From NCBI GenBank assembly GCA_017383445.1, contig JAFNXQ010000011.1, forward strand, positions 1 through 48,895: a stretch of 48,895 nucleotides of DNA, written 5' to 3'. Source of the stretch: Alistipes sp. GTDB taxonomy: Bacteria > Bacteroidota > Bacteroidia > Bacteroidales > Rikenellaceae. Shown piece by piece: positions 34,542 through 44,900 of the stretch. Position numbers and translations under genes: made by a program. Position 1 is the stretch's first letter, and every line of letters starts with the position of its first letter. Under the pieces are notes generated by a model. It was not told the DNA's origin. It saw only the letters and a program-made list of their open reading frames with translations, and searched no databases.

Positions 34542-35081
34542 TTATTTTGACGCAATACCCAATACTCCGCGGCGATCCTTCGCCCACTCATCCTGTGCCC
34601 GCAGTGTCTGCTCCACAATATCCCTGACAGCACCCTTGCCGCCGCCAAACTCCGACACATAACGCGATGCCTCGATAACCTCCGCACAGGCATCGGCAGG
34701 GCATACGGGTATGCCTACCCTCTCCATGCACTCCAAATCGGGGATGTCGTCGCCCATATAGATTGTCGTTGCGGGGTCCACACCAAATTCGGCAAAAAAC
34801 TCATCCATTGCGGCAATCTTATCCATACAATTGAGGTACATCTTCGTTACGCCCAACCTCTCCAGGCGTGAACGCAGCAGCGTGCCGTGTCCGCCCGAAA
34901 TGACGCACACCTTATAGCCGCGACGCAGTGCATAGGCTATGGCGTAACCATCCTTGGCATTATATTTTCGGATAAAGTCGGTTCCTCCCTCAATGGGCAT
35001 AATGCCTCCGTCGGTCATCACGCCATCCACATCAAAGATAAAGGCCTTCGTAAGGGCTATATCTTCCTTAAAATTTCCCAT
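34542..35081 (-). CDS. kdsC: 3-deoxy-D-manno-octulosonate 8-phosphate phosphatase (KdsC-type HAD)
   Basis: 179 residues from the ATG at 35081; the frame runs 23 codons further up, but that part is not conserved-looking. It is a cap-less HAD phosphatase. The nucleophile motif FDVDGVMTDGG has Asp17 and Asp19; ISGG is motif II; Lys and MGDDIPDLE give motifs III and IV. It dephosphorylates Kdo-8-phosphate on the way to lipopolysaccharide core. The end (GGGKGAVRDIVE) is typical of the tetrameric KdsC family. Confidence 0.88.
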   Translation of the reverse strand: MGNFKEDIALTKAFIFDVDGVMTDGGIMPIEGGTDFIRKYNAKDGYAIAYALRRGYKVCVISGGHGTLLRSRLERLGVTKMYLNCMDKIAAMDEFFAEFGVDPATTIYMGDDIPDLECMERVGIPVCPADACAEVIEASRYVSEFGGGKGAVRDIVEQTLRAQDEWAKDRRGVLGIASK

Positions 35082-35116
35082 ATATCGTTTTGTTAAATAC
35101 TTGCAATATACTATTC

Positions 35117-35707
35117 TTAAAATCCTACACCGACGTGAAAACCGAAGCAATCAGAAGCAATGGTCGGGCCTAAAAACAGGTGTAGATTTTTATAACATCT
35201 CACTCTGACACCCGGCTGCCAGCCTCCTATCAGAATCACATCTCCGGCTGACTCTTCAATAAGTTCCATTTCCTCGTATGTGGCAGTGTTTTTATAATAT
35301 TTGCCGGTAACCTTATCTATCCAACCGGCACCTATATATAAGTCGCTATATATAGCAAATATCTTTCGCTTGCCAAGATGAAAATATCGGCGAAAAGCAA
35401 CGCCCGTCATTATTGTATATATATCACCGGGGGCGTGGTCTATGTAGGTATCACCACGACCTAACAGCAAAGAGAAAGTACGTTTCTCATCTATTCGGAC
35501 ACCGCCCGTGATAATTGGGGCCGAGGTTGTAAAACCCGACATATATCGAAGTGTAAATTCGGGTTTCCACTCTTGTCGGCCCTCCTTTGAGAAGGCATAT
35601 CTCCAGCCGGCACCATATCCCATTTTTTCGGTTCCCTGTTCTTGTGCCGAGGCACTATAAGCCATAAAGAGCAATGGCAAGATAATGGCATAAAATAGGT
35701 TTTTCAT
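35117..35707 (-). CDS. Small outer-membrane beta-barrel-like protein, function unknown
   Basis: 196 residues. A signal peptide (MKNLFYAIILPLLFMAYSASAQ) is followed by alternating hydrophobic/aromatic strands and a C-terminal Phe (GFHVGVGF), the usual signal for barrel insertion. I do not recognise a family; an eight-strand barrel would fit the length. It sits between the DUF2520 protein and KdsC on the same strand, with 28- and 35-base gaps, which suggests a shared transcript. Confidence 0.6.
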   Translation of the reverse strand: MKNLFYAIILPLLFMAYSASAQEQGTEKMGYGAGWRYAFSKEGRQEWKPEFTLRYMSGFTTSAPIITGGVRIDEKRTFSLLLGRGDTYIDHAPGDIYTIMTGVAFRRYFHLGKRKIFAIYSDLYIGAGWIDKVTGKYYKNTATYEEMELIEESAGDVILIGGWQPGVRVRCYKNLHLFLGPTIASDCFGFHVGVGF

Positions 35708-35735
35708 AATTTAAGCTTTATTTGGGGTTGTTTTT

Positions 35736-36530
35736 TTATTTATGACAGGTTTCAAAAATATATCTGTCCAGCAAAGCATAGAGCTCACGCTGCACCGAGC
35801 CTTCGAGCATACTCTTGTGTCGTTCGGCAACAGCCTTGTCACCCCTGACGGCAGGACCCGTCTGCACCTGTCGGGGATGTTCGGCATCGACAGCCTTTGC
35901 CGCAGTCTCAACGATAAGCGGACGCAACACATCAAAAGGCAAGTCTTCACTCTCGGCCAGGCGGTCGGCAGCCATAGAGTAGAGTGCATTGACAAAGTTG
36001 CAGGCAAAGACTCCCGCCAGATGAATCTCGCGGCGGCGTGCAGAGTCAGCACGATAGACACGGCTGCTCAACAGGTTGGCAAACTCCTCGATAAGTGCCG
36101 CAGTAGCCTCGTCACAGCCCTCAACAAAGAGTGGTACCTCGGTAAAATCGACCCTGCGACCTGCGGTGAAGGTCTGGAACGGATACAACACACCACACGC
36201 CTCATCGCCCAGAGCCTCAACCGATACGCTGCCTGCCGTATGCACGACAACGGAGCCCTCGCGGCGACGCAGTTTCTCGGCGACATCCTCAACGGCACGG
36301 TCGCTGACGGCTATGATGTAGAGGTCGGCATCGGCAGCCTCGTCAAAGTCGGAACACCACTCGCAACCCGCCATTGCAGCAATCTCGGCGGCACGTTCCT
36401 CATTGCGGGCCACAACCTGACACAACTCAACACCCCAGCAGTCGGCCACGGCCAACGCCACAGCTTCGGCAACGTTTCCGCTGCCCACGACAACAACTCT
36501 GCTTATGTTTTCTCTCTTATTTGTCATCAT
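35736..36530 (-). CDS. Rossmann-like and DUF2520 domain protein
   Basis: 264 residues. The NAD(P)-type Rossmann start VVVGSGNVAEAVA (about 11-23), then DADLYIIAVSDRAVEDVA, leads to an HTAGSVSVEAL stretch. A helical C-terminal DUF2520 domain (about 135-255) contains HLAGVFACNFVNAL. The fold resembles pyrroline-5-carboxylate reductase and ketopantoate reductase, but the substrate is unknown. In Bacteroidota this gene often lies beside a KdsC-like HAD gene, as here. Its start overlaps the end of the YihY gene by 14 bases. Confidence 0.85.
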   Translation of the reverse strand: MMTNKRENISRVVVVGSGNVAEAVALAVADCWGVELCQVVARNEERAAEIAAMAGCEWCSDFDEAADADLYIIAVSDRAVEDVAEKLRRREGSVVVHTAGSVSVEALGDEACGVLYPFQTFTAGRRVDFTEVPLFVEGCDEATAALIEEFANLLSSRVYRADSARRREIHLAGVFACNFVNALYSMAADRLAESEDLPFDVLRPLIVETAAKAVDAEHPRQVQTGPAVRGDKAVAERHKSMLEGSVQRELYALLDRYIFETCHK

Positions 36531-37839
36531 TCATCAACTCTAAAAGGAGAATATTATCCGAGCTGGAACGCGTAACATCTTTCAGTCGTTCCACAACGGC
36601 CGAACTTTTGTCGAGGTCATCGCCCTTCAACTCTATATTATCGCGGCCGAAGCCCTGATTATCAACCGCCTCCAACACATCATACAGACGCAGCGTGGAG
36701 ATATCGCGTGCCGGAGCATAGCTCACGTCGTATTCGCTCTCCTCGCGATGAATCTCGTTGAGCATACCCGCCGAGACAAGAGTGAAGAGGATATTGCTCA
36801 AAATACGGGTCGGCAGAGCAAGTCTTTCCTTAATCTCAACGGCGGGAACAGCTCCCCTGCCGTCACGGAAGGCCTTGCCGACGATGACCATAACGGCAAC
36901 CATAAGTTTACGGCGACAGTCGTAGCTCGCCAGCAGCGACTCGCGTTCCTCGTCGAAGCGTTGGATATTCTGGAAGGCAAACGAGAGCTCGCCGCCCAAA
37001 AGCAGTATCTGCCACGATGTCTGCAACCATATAAGGAACAGGGGCAGAGCCGCAAAGCTACCATAGATGGCGTTGTATGAGGTCATCCACTTCTGCAAGA
37101 AGACATATCCCCACTGGAAGAGGAGGAATATCGTACCGGCAATGATAGCCGAGATAAGAGCCGAGCCGAAACGCACCTTTGTATTGGGCAACAGGACATA
37201 GATGAAGGTGAACATCAGCCAGGTAATAATCAGCGAGAAGGCCTTTGAGGCCACCTGCACCCACCCTACCAATACATCGATGCCGAAAATCTCGCTTACA
37301 TAGGTGCCTGCCGACGAGGCTACAATCCACAACAGCGGTGCTATGATGACAACGGCTATATAGTCGGTATATTTGCGGACAAAGCTACGCGTGGATTTCA
37401 CCTCCCAGATATTGTTGAAGGCATCCTCAACCGAGCCAAAGACGCGTATCACCGACCAAAAGAGTGTCACAAGCGATATGGCCGCCACCCAGCCACTTTG
37501 CGTGCGGGCCAGCGTCTTTTGAGCAAACTCCACAACATAATCGACCACCTCGGGCATCTGCGGGAAGATGCCGTAGAGATTCTCCACCAGACCGTCCAGC
37601 AGACCAAAGCCCTTCACGATGGCAAAGACCAGAGCAACGATAGGCACGATAGAGATAAGCGTGTAGAAGGTCATCGCCGCACTCTGTACCATTGTGCCGT
37701 GCTGCGAAAGGCCCTGCACAGTATAGAAAAGCAGTTTGTACTGGCGTGCCGCCCATCGCACAACGGGATTCTTATACTCGTCGGGCTTCTTACGGAAAAT
37801 CGTGTCGGTAAAGAAAAATATTATCTCCTTAACAGTCAT
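36517..37839 (-). CDS. YihY/BrkB family membrane protein
   Basis: 440 residues from the ATG at 37839; an ATG ten codons further upstream (37869) is possible, but family members start close to the first amphipathic helix. Six membrane helices lie between about residue 45 and 295, with family blocks QHGTMVQSAAMTFYTLISIV, LFWSVIRVFGSVEDAFNNIW and YNAIYGSFAALPLFLIWLQ. A C-terminal cytoplasmic region (about 310-440) has a winged-helix-like look. Once annotated as RNase BN, the family is now regarded as transport-like with no settled role. Confidence 0.85.
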   Translation of the reverse strand: MTVKEIIFFFTDTIFRKKPDEYKNPVVRWAARQYKLLFYTVQGLSQHGTMVQSAAMTFYTLISIVPIVALVFAIVKGFGLLDGLVENLYGIFPQMPEVVDYVVEFAQKTLARTQSGWVAAISLVTLFWSVIRVFGSVEDAFNNIWEVKSTRSFVRKYTDYIAVVIIAPLLWIVASSAGTYVSEIFGIDVLVGWVQVASKAFSLIITWLMFTFIYVLLPNTKVRFGSALISAIIAGTIFLLFQWGYVFLQKWMTSYNAIYGSFAALPLFLIWLQTSWQILLLGGELSFAFQNIQRFDEERESLLASYDCRRKLMVAVMVIVGKAFRDGRGAVPAVEIKERLALPTRILSNILFTLVSAGMLNEIHREESEYDVSYAPARDISTLRLYDVLEAVDNQGFGRDNIELKGDDLDKSSAVVERLKDVTRSSSDNILLLELMNDDK

Positions 37840-38184
37840 ATTACAATAGTTTTTCGTTTGCCACGCCACCTCTCATATCTTGCCCGCTATGGCACCACGG
37901 AACTCCGCCGAAAAGGTTGCGTCACACCACACTGACAAGCCCCACAGCCGCAAAAAGCGGACTACGAGAGAGGTTCTAATTGCGAAGATAAGAATTTTCT
38001 GCGAAAAAACAGCGGCCAAAGGTGGTTTTTATTTCACTTGGCAAAAATATTCGGGGCAATAAACCGGCAATGAAAAACGTATTAAGATAGAGGGCATCAC
38101 GCCAACAGAGGGTGCGTACAGGAGAGATTTTGATTTTTGGGTAAAATTTATCTTTTCGGCAGAGAGTAAATCATAAAAAAATAC

Positions 38185-38192
38185 TATCTTTG
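38185..38192 (+). promoter_or_regulatory. -7 element of the jelly-roll lipoprotein gene
   Basis: TATCTTTG fully matches TAnnTTTG. No clear -33 is seen. It would give a leader of about 90 bases. Confidence 0.5.
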
Positions 38193-38212
38193 TTTTTTGG
38201 AGTTTTGTGCTT

Positions 38213-38247
38213 GCTCCACACGTGTCATTACCAATTGGTAATGGAGC
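38213..38247 (+). promoter_or_regulatory. Nested palindromes in the lipoprotein leader
   Basis: CATTACCAATTGGTAATG (38226-38243) is a perfect 18-base palindrome, directly preceded by ACACGTGT (38218-38225). Both are enclosed by GCTCCA (38213-38218) and TGGAGC (38242-38247). It could be an operator for a dimeric regulator or an RNA element; the sequence alone does not decide. Confidence 0.45.
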
Positions 38248-38290
38248 TTTTGACAACAAAAGAATTTTAACATAATAAACACTATTAACT

Positions 38291-38911
38291 ATGAAAAAAC
38301 TTTTAATTGCCGTATCAGTTTTGTCGCTGGCGGCCTGTTCGTTATTTCAAAAACCTGTTTTTGAGGAGGATTTCAACGACCTGGCACAGTTCCAGAACAA
38401 CTGGAGCACCAAGAAGAATAAGGCTCCCGGCAACATCATCTACACAGCCGATGCAGGCGTTGAGGCTACGGGTTGCGTGAAGCTAACCAGCAAGCGTCCC
38501 ACATACCTCTCGGCAAAGTACACCGTCACAGGCCTGGAAGCCGGCAAGCTCTATCGTGCAACAGCCGTAGCAAAGTGCAAGAATGTAGCCAATGGTAGCG
38601 GTGCTGTGTTGTTCGTATCAAAAGATTTGAACAACCAGATCTGGAATGCTGCCAACGGTTTGTATGACACACAGGAGTGGCAGGAGGTTGCAGTAACATT
38701 CATCGCCGACGAGAATGGCGAGGCAATGATCTGCTGCGGTCTGGGGGCTCCCTGGGATGGCAACGCAACAACCGGTACAGCGTGGTTTGACGATGTGAAG
38801 ATTTTTGAGGCCTCTCGCAAGGATGCATACTCGGCAGAGAGTGAGCATCAGGTCATCGTGGAGGAGGAGCTCGCCACAGAGGAGGTTGCAACCGAGGAGG
38901 CTGCACAGTAA
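38291..38911 (+). CDS. Lipoprotein with jelly-roll carbohydrate-binding-like domain
   Basis: 206 residues. The lipobox is LAAC with Cys16 as lipid anchor. Residues about 25-175 read as a beta jelly-roll of the CBM4/9 or laminin-like type (FEEDFNDLAQF at the start, WQEVAVTFIADENGEAMICC, and WFDDVKIFE at the end, a usual last strand). The C-terminus is a short acidic repeat (EEELATEEVATEEAAQ). It probably binds glycan at the cell surface or in the periplasm. It lies 72 bases before the glycosidase gene on the same strand. Confidence 0.65.
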   Translation: MKKLLIAVSVLSLAACSLFQKPVFEEDFNDLAQFQNNWSTKKNKAPGNIIYTADAGVEATGCVKLTSKRPTYLSAKYTVTGLEAGKLYRATAVAKCKNVANGSGAVLFVSKDLNNQIWNAANGLYDTQEWQEVAVTFIADENGEAMICCGLGAPWDGNATTGTAWFDDVKIFEASRKDAYSAESEHQVIVEEELATEEVATEEAAQ

Positions 38912-38983
38912 TCCACGCCTTCCCCGAAAAGGGAGAATGGGTAAGTGAAAAGAGTAATTATTAATTATAAAAAAAGTAGAAAA

Positions 38984-41023
38984 ATGTTGAAAAAATCTTT
39001 GCTTGTTATAGTCGCTACACTGGTGGCCGTAACAGTTTATGGACAGCGTTGGCAGTTGGACAGCGACAGCAACGCTATCGTATGGGAGGTAGGCGACAAC
39101 ATCCCCCACGATGATCATATCGAGATGACTGGCGAGATGATGTCATTCGTAATGCGTTGGGGCGTGAATGAGAAGGGCGCTTTCCACGGCGAACGTTCGC
39201 TGGTCTTCCCCCTGATGCGTACTATCCCCAACAACACACACGCCAGCCTTATGTATCGCGTAGCAACCGACATCCCCTCGTTGCTGGGCGTAAACGGCTT
39301 GGTTCTGCAGGCCGAGAAGGTTGAGAAGGTTAAGCTCGACGGTGCTCTTATCGTTGAGAGCCTCTGGCACATCGGCAAGAAGAATGTAGGTTCGGCTCGC
39401 AAGGCGGCTCCGACACCCGTATTGAAGATGACGCGTACCATCTTCCCATCACGCCGTATGCCTATGATGTGCGAACGTTATGTGTTGCGTAACATCACCG
39501 AGAAGCCACTCGCAATATCTATCCCTTCGCTGGAGCAGACGGCACAGACCGACCCCAAGAAGGGTGTTGATGGTGCTTACTACATCCACACATCTATCGT
39601 AAACTCTGGCTTCTACAACGTAGAGCCTAACGGCGAAATCACTTTCGACGTGGTATGTCAGGCATACTACGAGGGCGACCGCCCCGTAATAGTTGATGTA
39701 GCAGCCGAGCTGGAGGCCCGCATGGACTTCGTACACGGCACTATCGACAAGTGCCTCATTCTGGATACTCCCGACGATGTTATCGACCGCGAGTTCCGCT
39801 TCGCAAAGATTCGTGCTGCAGAGTCAATCATCAACACTCGTGGCGGCTATATGCACGCACCGGGTGGCGAGTCTTACTACGCCGCTATCTGGGCTAACGA
39901 CCAGGCAGAGTATGTAAACCCATTCTTCCCATTCCTGGGATACGACGTGGGTAACAAGTCGGCTATCAACTCATTCAAGCACTTCGCACGCTTTATGAAC
40001 AGCGAGGGCAAGCCTATCCCAAGCTCTATCATCGCCGAGGGTGACGACATCTGGAATGGTGCCGGCGACCGCGGTGACGCCGCTATGATTGCACACGGTG
40101 CAACACGCTTTGCTATGGCTTATGGCGACATGAAGACCACAAAGGAGTTGTGGCCTCTGATCAAGTGGTGTCTGAACTACTGCCACAGCAAGCTCAACGC
40201 TGACGGCGTTGTAGCATCTGACACCGACGAGCTGGAGGGTCGCTTCCCCGATGGCGATGCCAACCTTTGCACATCAACACTCTACTACGACGCTTTGGTA
40301 TTGGCAGAGAAGCTGGGCGAGGAGATTGGCGTATCGGATGCAGAACTTGACACATACCTGGCTCGTCATCGTGCTTTGCGTGTAGCCATTGAGAAGCACT
40401 TCGGTGCCGATATGGGTCAATATCACACATATCGCTACTACGAGGGTAACGACGTATTGCGTTCGTGGATATGCATGCCTTTGGTTGTAGGCATTATGGA
40501 CCGCAAGGAGGGCACCGTAGCCGCCCTGATGAGCCCAGAGCTTATGACCGAGGATGGTTTGCTCACCGCTGCGGGCAGCACGACATTCTGGGATCGTTCT
40601 ACACTCTATGCTTTGCGTGGTATCTACAACGCAGGCTATGCTGATAAGGCAACTGACTTCCTGGCACAGTATTCACGCCGTCGTCTCTTGGGCGACCACG
40701 TTCCCTATCCTATCGAGGCGTGGCCAGAGGGTTCACAGCGTCACCTCTCTGCCGAGAGTGGCCTCTACTGCCGTATCATCACCGAGGGTCTGTTCGGCAT
40801 CTGCCCTGACGGTATGCGTTCGTTCACTATCACTCCTCACATGCCCACAGCATGGCCGGAGATGAGCCTGAAACAGATGCGTGCTTTCGGTAATACTATT
40901 GATATTAAGGTAACACGCACAGGTGCAGGTAAGCTCACTATCGTTGTTACGCCACAGGGCAAGGCTGCAAAGACCTATCGTATCAAGGAGGGTGCAACCG
41001 CAATGGTGGATCTCCTGAACTAA
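38984..41023 (+). CDS. Secreted (alpha/alpha)6-barrel glycoside hydrolase, family not assigned
   Basis: 679 residues from the ATG at 38984; the open frame extends upstream to a GTG at 38945, but the signal peptide (MLKKSLLVIVATLVAVTVYG) starts at 38984. An N-terminal beta-sandwich (about 25-255) precedes a six-hairpin barrel (about 265-610), with WANDQAEYVNPFFPF, IAEGDDIWNGAGDRGDAAM, DTDELEGRFPDGDANLCTS and WDRSTLYALRGIYNAG. A short beta domain closes it. The layout is that of GH78/GH95/GH63-like enzymes; I cannot fix the family or substrate. Acidic residues in the EGDDIWNGAGDRGD and SDTDELEGRFPDGD stretches are candidates for catalysis. Confidence 0.75.
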   Translation: MLKKSLLVIVATLVAVTVYGQRWQLDSDSNAIVWEVGDNIPHDDHIEMTGEMMSFVMRWGVNEKGAFHGERSLVFPLMRTIPNNTHASLMYRVATDIPSLLGVNGLVLQAEKVEKVKLDGALIVESLWHIGKKNVGSARKAAPTPVLKMTRTIFPSRRMPMMCERYVLRNITEKPLAISIPSLEQTAQTDPKKGVDGAYYIHTSIVNSGFYNVEPNGEITFDVVCQAYYEGDRPVIVDVAAELEARMDFVHGTIDKCLILDTPDDVIDREFRFAKIRAAESIINTRGGYMHAPGGESYYAAIWANDQAEYVNPFFPFLGYDVGNKSAINSFKHFARFMNSEGKPIPSSIIAEGDDIWNGAGDRGDAAMIAHGATRFAMAYGDMKTTKELWPLIKWCLNYCHSKLNADGVVASDTDELEGRFPDGDANLCTSTLYYDALVLAEKLGEEIGVSDAELDTYLARHRALRVAIEKHFGADMGQYHTYRYYEGNDVLRSWICMPLVVGIMDRKEGTVAALMSPELMTEDGLLTAAGSTTFWDRSTLYALRGIYNAGYADKATDFLAQYSRRRLLGDHVPYPIEAWPEGSQRHLSAESGLYCRIITEGLFGICPDGMRSFTITPHMPTAWPEMSLKQMRAFGNTIDIKVTRTGAGKLTIVVTPQGKAAKTYRIKEGATAMVDLLN

Positions 41024-41069
41024 TAGGTTGCACGACCCGCATAGTTGCGACAACACAGTCGCACGACAC

Positions 41070-41105
41070 AAACCCGTATCAGCAATGGTACGGGTTTCTT
41101 TTTTT
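41070..41105 (+). terminator. Intrinsic terminator after the glycosidase gene
   Basis: AAACCCGTA (41070-41078) pairs with TACGGGTTT (41089-41097), followed by CTTTTTTT. A smaller hairpin TGCGAC/GTCGCA lies just upstream (41046-41063). Confidence 0.88.
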
Positions 41106-41925
41106 ACACGAAAAGTGAAAGGTAAAACCTCTAATCACACAAAAGCCACTATCCTGGCCGGAAAATCATCTTCCGCACTCTACATATATAATATAGCAAA
41201 ATTATCTATTTTAGGCTTGTAGCGTCATTCTGAGCATTTGTTTTAGCAACAAACCTAAACGATATAATTACGTTATATAATGTATCCGCATAGCAAAACG
41301 GCAACAATATACAATACCCTACACTCGGCATACCACCCTCCGCAGCCCTGAAAACATCAACTCAAAAGGTCTAAAACAATGACCAATTTTCAAAATTTTA
41401 ATAACACGCCCTTTTATCATCACCTCTCCACCCCGCCATTGCTCAGCTACCACCCCGTCAAGCCGCCACAGATTACACGAAAATCTTCCTGCCGAACAAC
41501 AGCCTATATTTAGTTAGAATTTCTTGCCAAAAGGTTTCAAATTACAACCACCAAACCATATTTACAAAAAATTTTTAATAACTGCCGACAACAGCCCATA
41601 AAGCAAGGCAAAAAACTCGCAAACACCATTCATTCCAAAACCACAAGCGGAGCAATCGCTGCAAAAAGCAGAATAATACACCAAGAGTAAAGTTTATTGC
41701 CATTATGATAGCAACTATGCATAAAATGATACAGAAAGGGGGGATTTTAGGATAAAATCGTACAAATTGAGCAAAATTCAGACATTTTCGCACTGCGTGT
41801 ATTCCGTGCGAATGACTATTTATAAATAAAGCACGACTTTTACGATGAAAAAAAATAAAAACCACCAAATTTTATTCATTTTTATTTTTCATTTAACTCC
41901 CAATTAATTTAAAACTTAAAAAATT
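41106..41925 (+). other. Long AT-rich region in front of susC
   Basis: About 820 bases with no convincing gene on either strand. It contains a 7-bp hairpin TTCGCAC (41787-41793) / GTGCGAA (41806-41812), a short palindrome ATTTATAAAT (41818-41827), and A/T tracts up to the ATG. I found no full TAnnTTTG here, so the susC promoter may depend on an alternative sigma factor or an activator. Confidence 0.45.
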
Positions 41926-44900
41926 ATGGGTATGAACCAAACTATTAATCGCTTTCTTAAGAAAGCACTTTTGCTGGTAGCGGCCGTATGTTCGGCTTCG
42001 CTGCTATGGGCGCAAACGTCCACAGTGTCTGGCTTGGTGCTCGATGAAGCAGGACAACCAGTTGTTGGTGCAGTCGTGATGGTAAAGGGTACCACACAGG
42101 CTGTTGTTACCAACGTTGATGGTCGCTTCACCGTTAAGGCTGACCAGAATGTTACGCTCGTTGTTGAGTTTATCGGCTACGAGACGCAGCAGATTGCTGC
42201 AATGCCCGGTAAGGCCACAAACATCGTTTTGAAGAGCGAGGCCACTGACATCGAGCAGGTTGAAGTTGTTGCCGTAGGTTACGGTACACAGAAGAAGGAG
42301 TCAGTCGTAGGTGCGATCTCGACTGTAAGTCCTCAGTCATTGCGAGTTCCCGTACGTTCACTCAGCCAGTCTTTGGCAGGTAACGTTGCCGGTCTTGTGG
42401 CTTTGCAGTCTTCAGGTGAGCCCGGTAAGGATGACGCACAGTTCTGGATTCGTGGTATCGCGACATTTACCGGAGACCCCAACCCATTGGTATTGGTCGA
42501 TGGTATCGAGCGTCCCTTGGAGAATGTTGACCCCCTCGAGATCGAGTCATTCAGCGTCTTGAAGGATGCGTCTGCAACTGCTGTGTATGGTGTGCGTGGT
42601 GCGAACGGTGTTATCTTGATTAACACTCGTCGTGGTTTCGACGGTCCCGCAAAGATTGACCTCCGTTATGAGCAGGGCTTCTCTTTCGCCAGCAAGCGTC
42701 TTGATTTCGTAGATGCAGCGACACGTTCTATGTTGTATAACGAGGCAATCGATGCTACTCCCGGTGCTTCTGTTGCTAACAAATTCTCTGAGGCTGAGAT
42801 TGAGGCTATGCGTACTCAGGCTGACCCTGAGCTCTACCCCGACGTAGATTGGCAGAAGCTCTTGATGAAGGATGTATCTTTGTCTGAGAAGGTAAGTGCA
42901 AACATCTCTGGTGGTGGTAAGTTTGCTCGTTACTTTACAGCTCTCTCTTTCTACAACCAGGATGGTCAGTATAAGGTTAACCCCGGCCAGTATGACTGGG
43001 TTCCTTCAGAGGTAGGTCGCTTTGGTAAGAACATCAACTACAAGCGTTACAACTTCCGTACCAACGTTGATATGGATATCACAACAACAACTGTTGTTAG
43101 CGTAGGTTTGCAGGGTAACGTAATCGAGAACACCACTCCGTTTGGTGATGGTGGCGAGGTTGCTAACGGTTCTAACAACATCTACCGTGATATCATCAAC
43201 GCAGCTCCTAACGCAATGCCCGTTCGTTACCGCGACGGTAAGTTGGCAGGTGTTGATGGTTTGAACAACCCTTACAACGACCTTACACAGCGTGGTTTCA
43301 CCAGAACAATGGGTAACTCTTTGCGTGCGAACATCACAATCAACCAGGATTTGAAGTTCATCACTGAGGGTCTCTCTGCAAAGTTGATCTACGCTTATGA
43401 CTACCACAACACAACTCAGGAGGAGCGTTCTCGTGGTATCAACTACTTCCAGGCAACCGGTCGTGACGAGTCTGGCGAGTTGTTGCTCACAGAGTGGCAG
43501 GCTGATGCGGCTCAGGATTACCTCGGTTACAAGCAGACAAGCTCTGGCTCACGTGACCAGTACGCTGAGCTCACTATTAATTACGCGCGTAAGTTCGGTA
43601 AGCACGATGTAGGTGCTTTGGTAATGGGCTTCGCAAAGGATCACCGCGTAATGAACAGCGGTTTGACCTATGTAAACGCACTTCCTAACCGTTCTATCGG
43701 TTTGGCAGGTCGTGTAACTTACGGCTACGACAACCGTTACTTGGTTGAGGCTAACATCGGTTTCAACGGTTCTGAGAACTTTGCAAAGGGTAACCGAATG
43801 GGTATCTTCCCCGCTATCGCGTTGGGTTGGGTTGCTTCAGAGGAGGCCTTCTTGCGTGACAGCCGCGTACTTACTTGGGCTAAGATCCGTGCATCAGTAG
43901 GTCAGGTAGGTAACGACAACGTGGGTGCACAGCGTTTCGTATATCTTTCAACTGTTAACCAGAATGCTTCTGGTTTCAGCAGCCTCGGTGAGAAGTACGA
44001 CTATCATATGAGCGGTATCGGTGAGGGTCGTATGGCTAACCCCGATATCACTTGGGAGGTTGCTACAAAGTATAACCTCGGTCTTGAGTTGGGCTTCTGG
44101 GATGCTTTGAAGTTGAATGCAGATATCTTCTACGAGAAGCGTGAGAACATCTTCTTGACTCCTCAGGTATCAGAGATCACTGGTATTCCTATGGGTCAGA
44201 CAATGTACGCCAACATGGGTGTGATGGAGAACCGCGGTTTTGAGATCTCTGGTGAGTATGGTAAGCAGATCAACAAGGATTGGTTTATCTCTGTTCGTGG
44301 TAACTTCACTTTCACTCGTAACGAGATCGTTGAGGATGGTATGTACTATGCATATCCTTGGCAGGATCGCAAGGGCGTTCGCTACGGCTTGCGTTCAGGT
44401 TACAAGGCAATGCACCTCTTCTCACAGGAGGAGTTGGATGCACTTCCCGACTACTACACTCAGTTCTCAATGGACAAGGAGCAGTTGCGTGCCGGTGATA
44501 TCCGCTATGAGGACTTGAACGATGACGGTAAGATCACCGAGGCTGATAAGACTTGGATTGGTCACCCATCAATGCCTGAGATCGTTTACGGTTTCGGTGC
44601 TTCAGCTAAGTGGAAGAACCTCGACTTCTCATTCTTGTTCCAGGGTGCTTCTAACCGCTCTACATATTTGTCAGGTGGTTGGTACTTCCAGCCTTTCCAG
44701 GCTGACCGTGGTCCTAAGTGGATGGGTAACGTAATGACCATCTTCTTGGATCGTTGGACTCCTGAGAACCAGGATTCACACGCGTTCTCTCCTCGTTTGC
44801 ATGAGGGTGCTAACGCAAACAACTATCAGACTTCAACTTGGTGGTTGCGCGACAGCGGTTACCTCCGTTTGAAGAACGTTGAGATCGGTTATACTCTTCC

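Larger units (their letters stand above)
37840..38290. other. Divergent intergenic region between yihY-like gene and lipoprotein gene
   Basis: About 450 bases without a convincing gene. The minus strand has a possible -7 element TATTTTTG (38049-38042). The plus strand has TATCTTTG (38185-38192), followed by a leader holding two adjacent palindromes, ACACGTGT (38218-38225) and an 18-base one (38226-38243). No RNA family was recognised. Confidence 0.5.

Noticed and set aside
35082..35150. Upstream 23-codon extension of kdsC
   Set aside because: The extra residues are basic and unlike the family; the ATG at 35081 gives the usual KdsC length.
41575..41868. A 97-codon minus-strand open frame in front of susC
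   Set aside because: Low-complexity, Phe/Cys/Ile-rich translation of AT-rich DNA with no recognisable domain or ribosome site.
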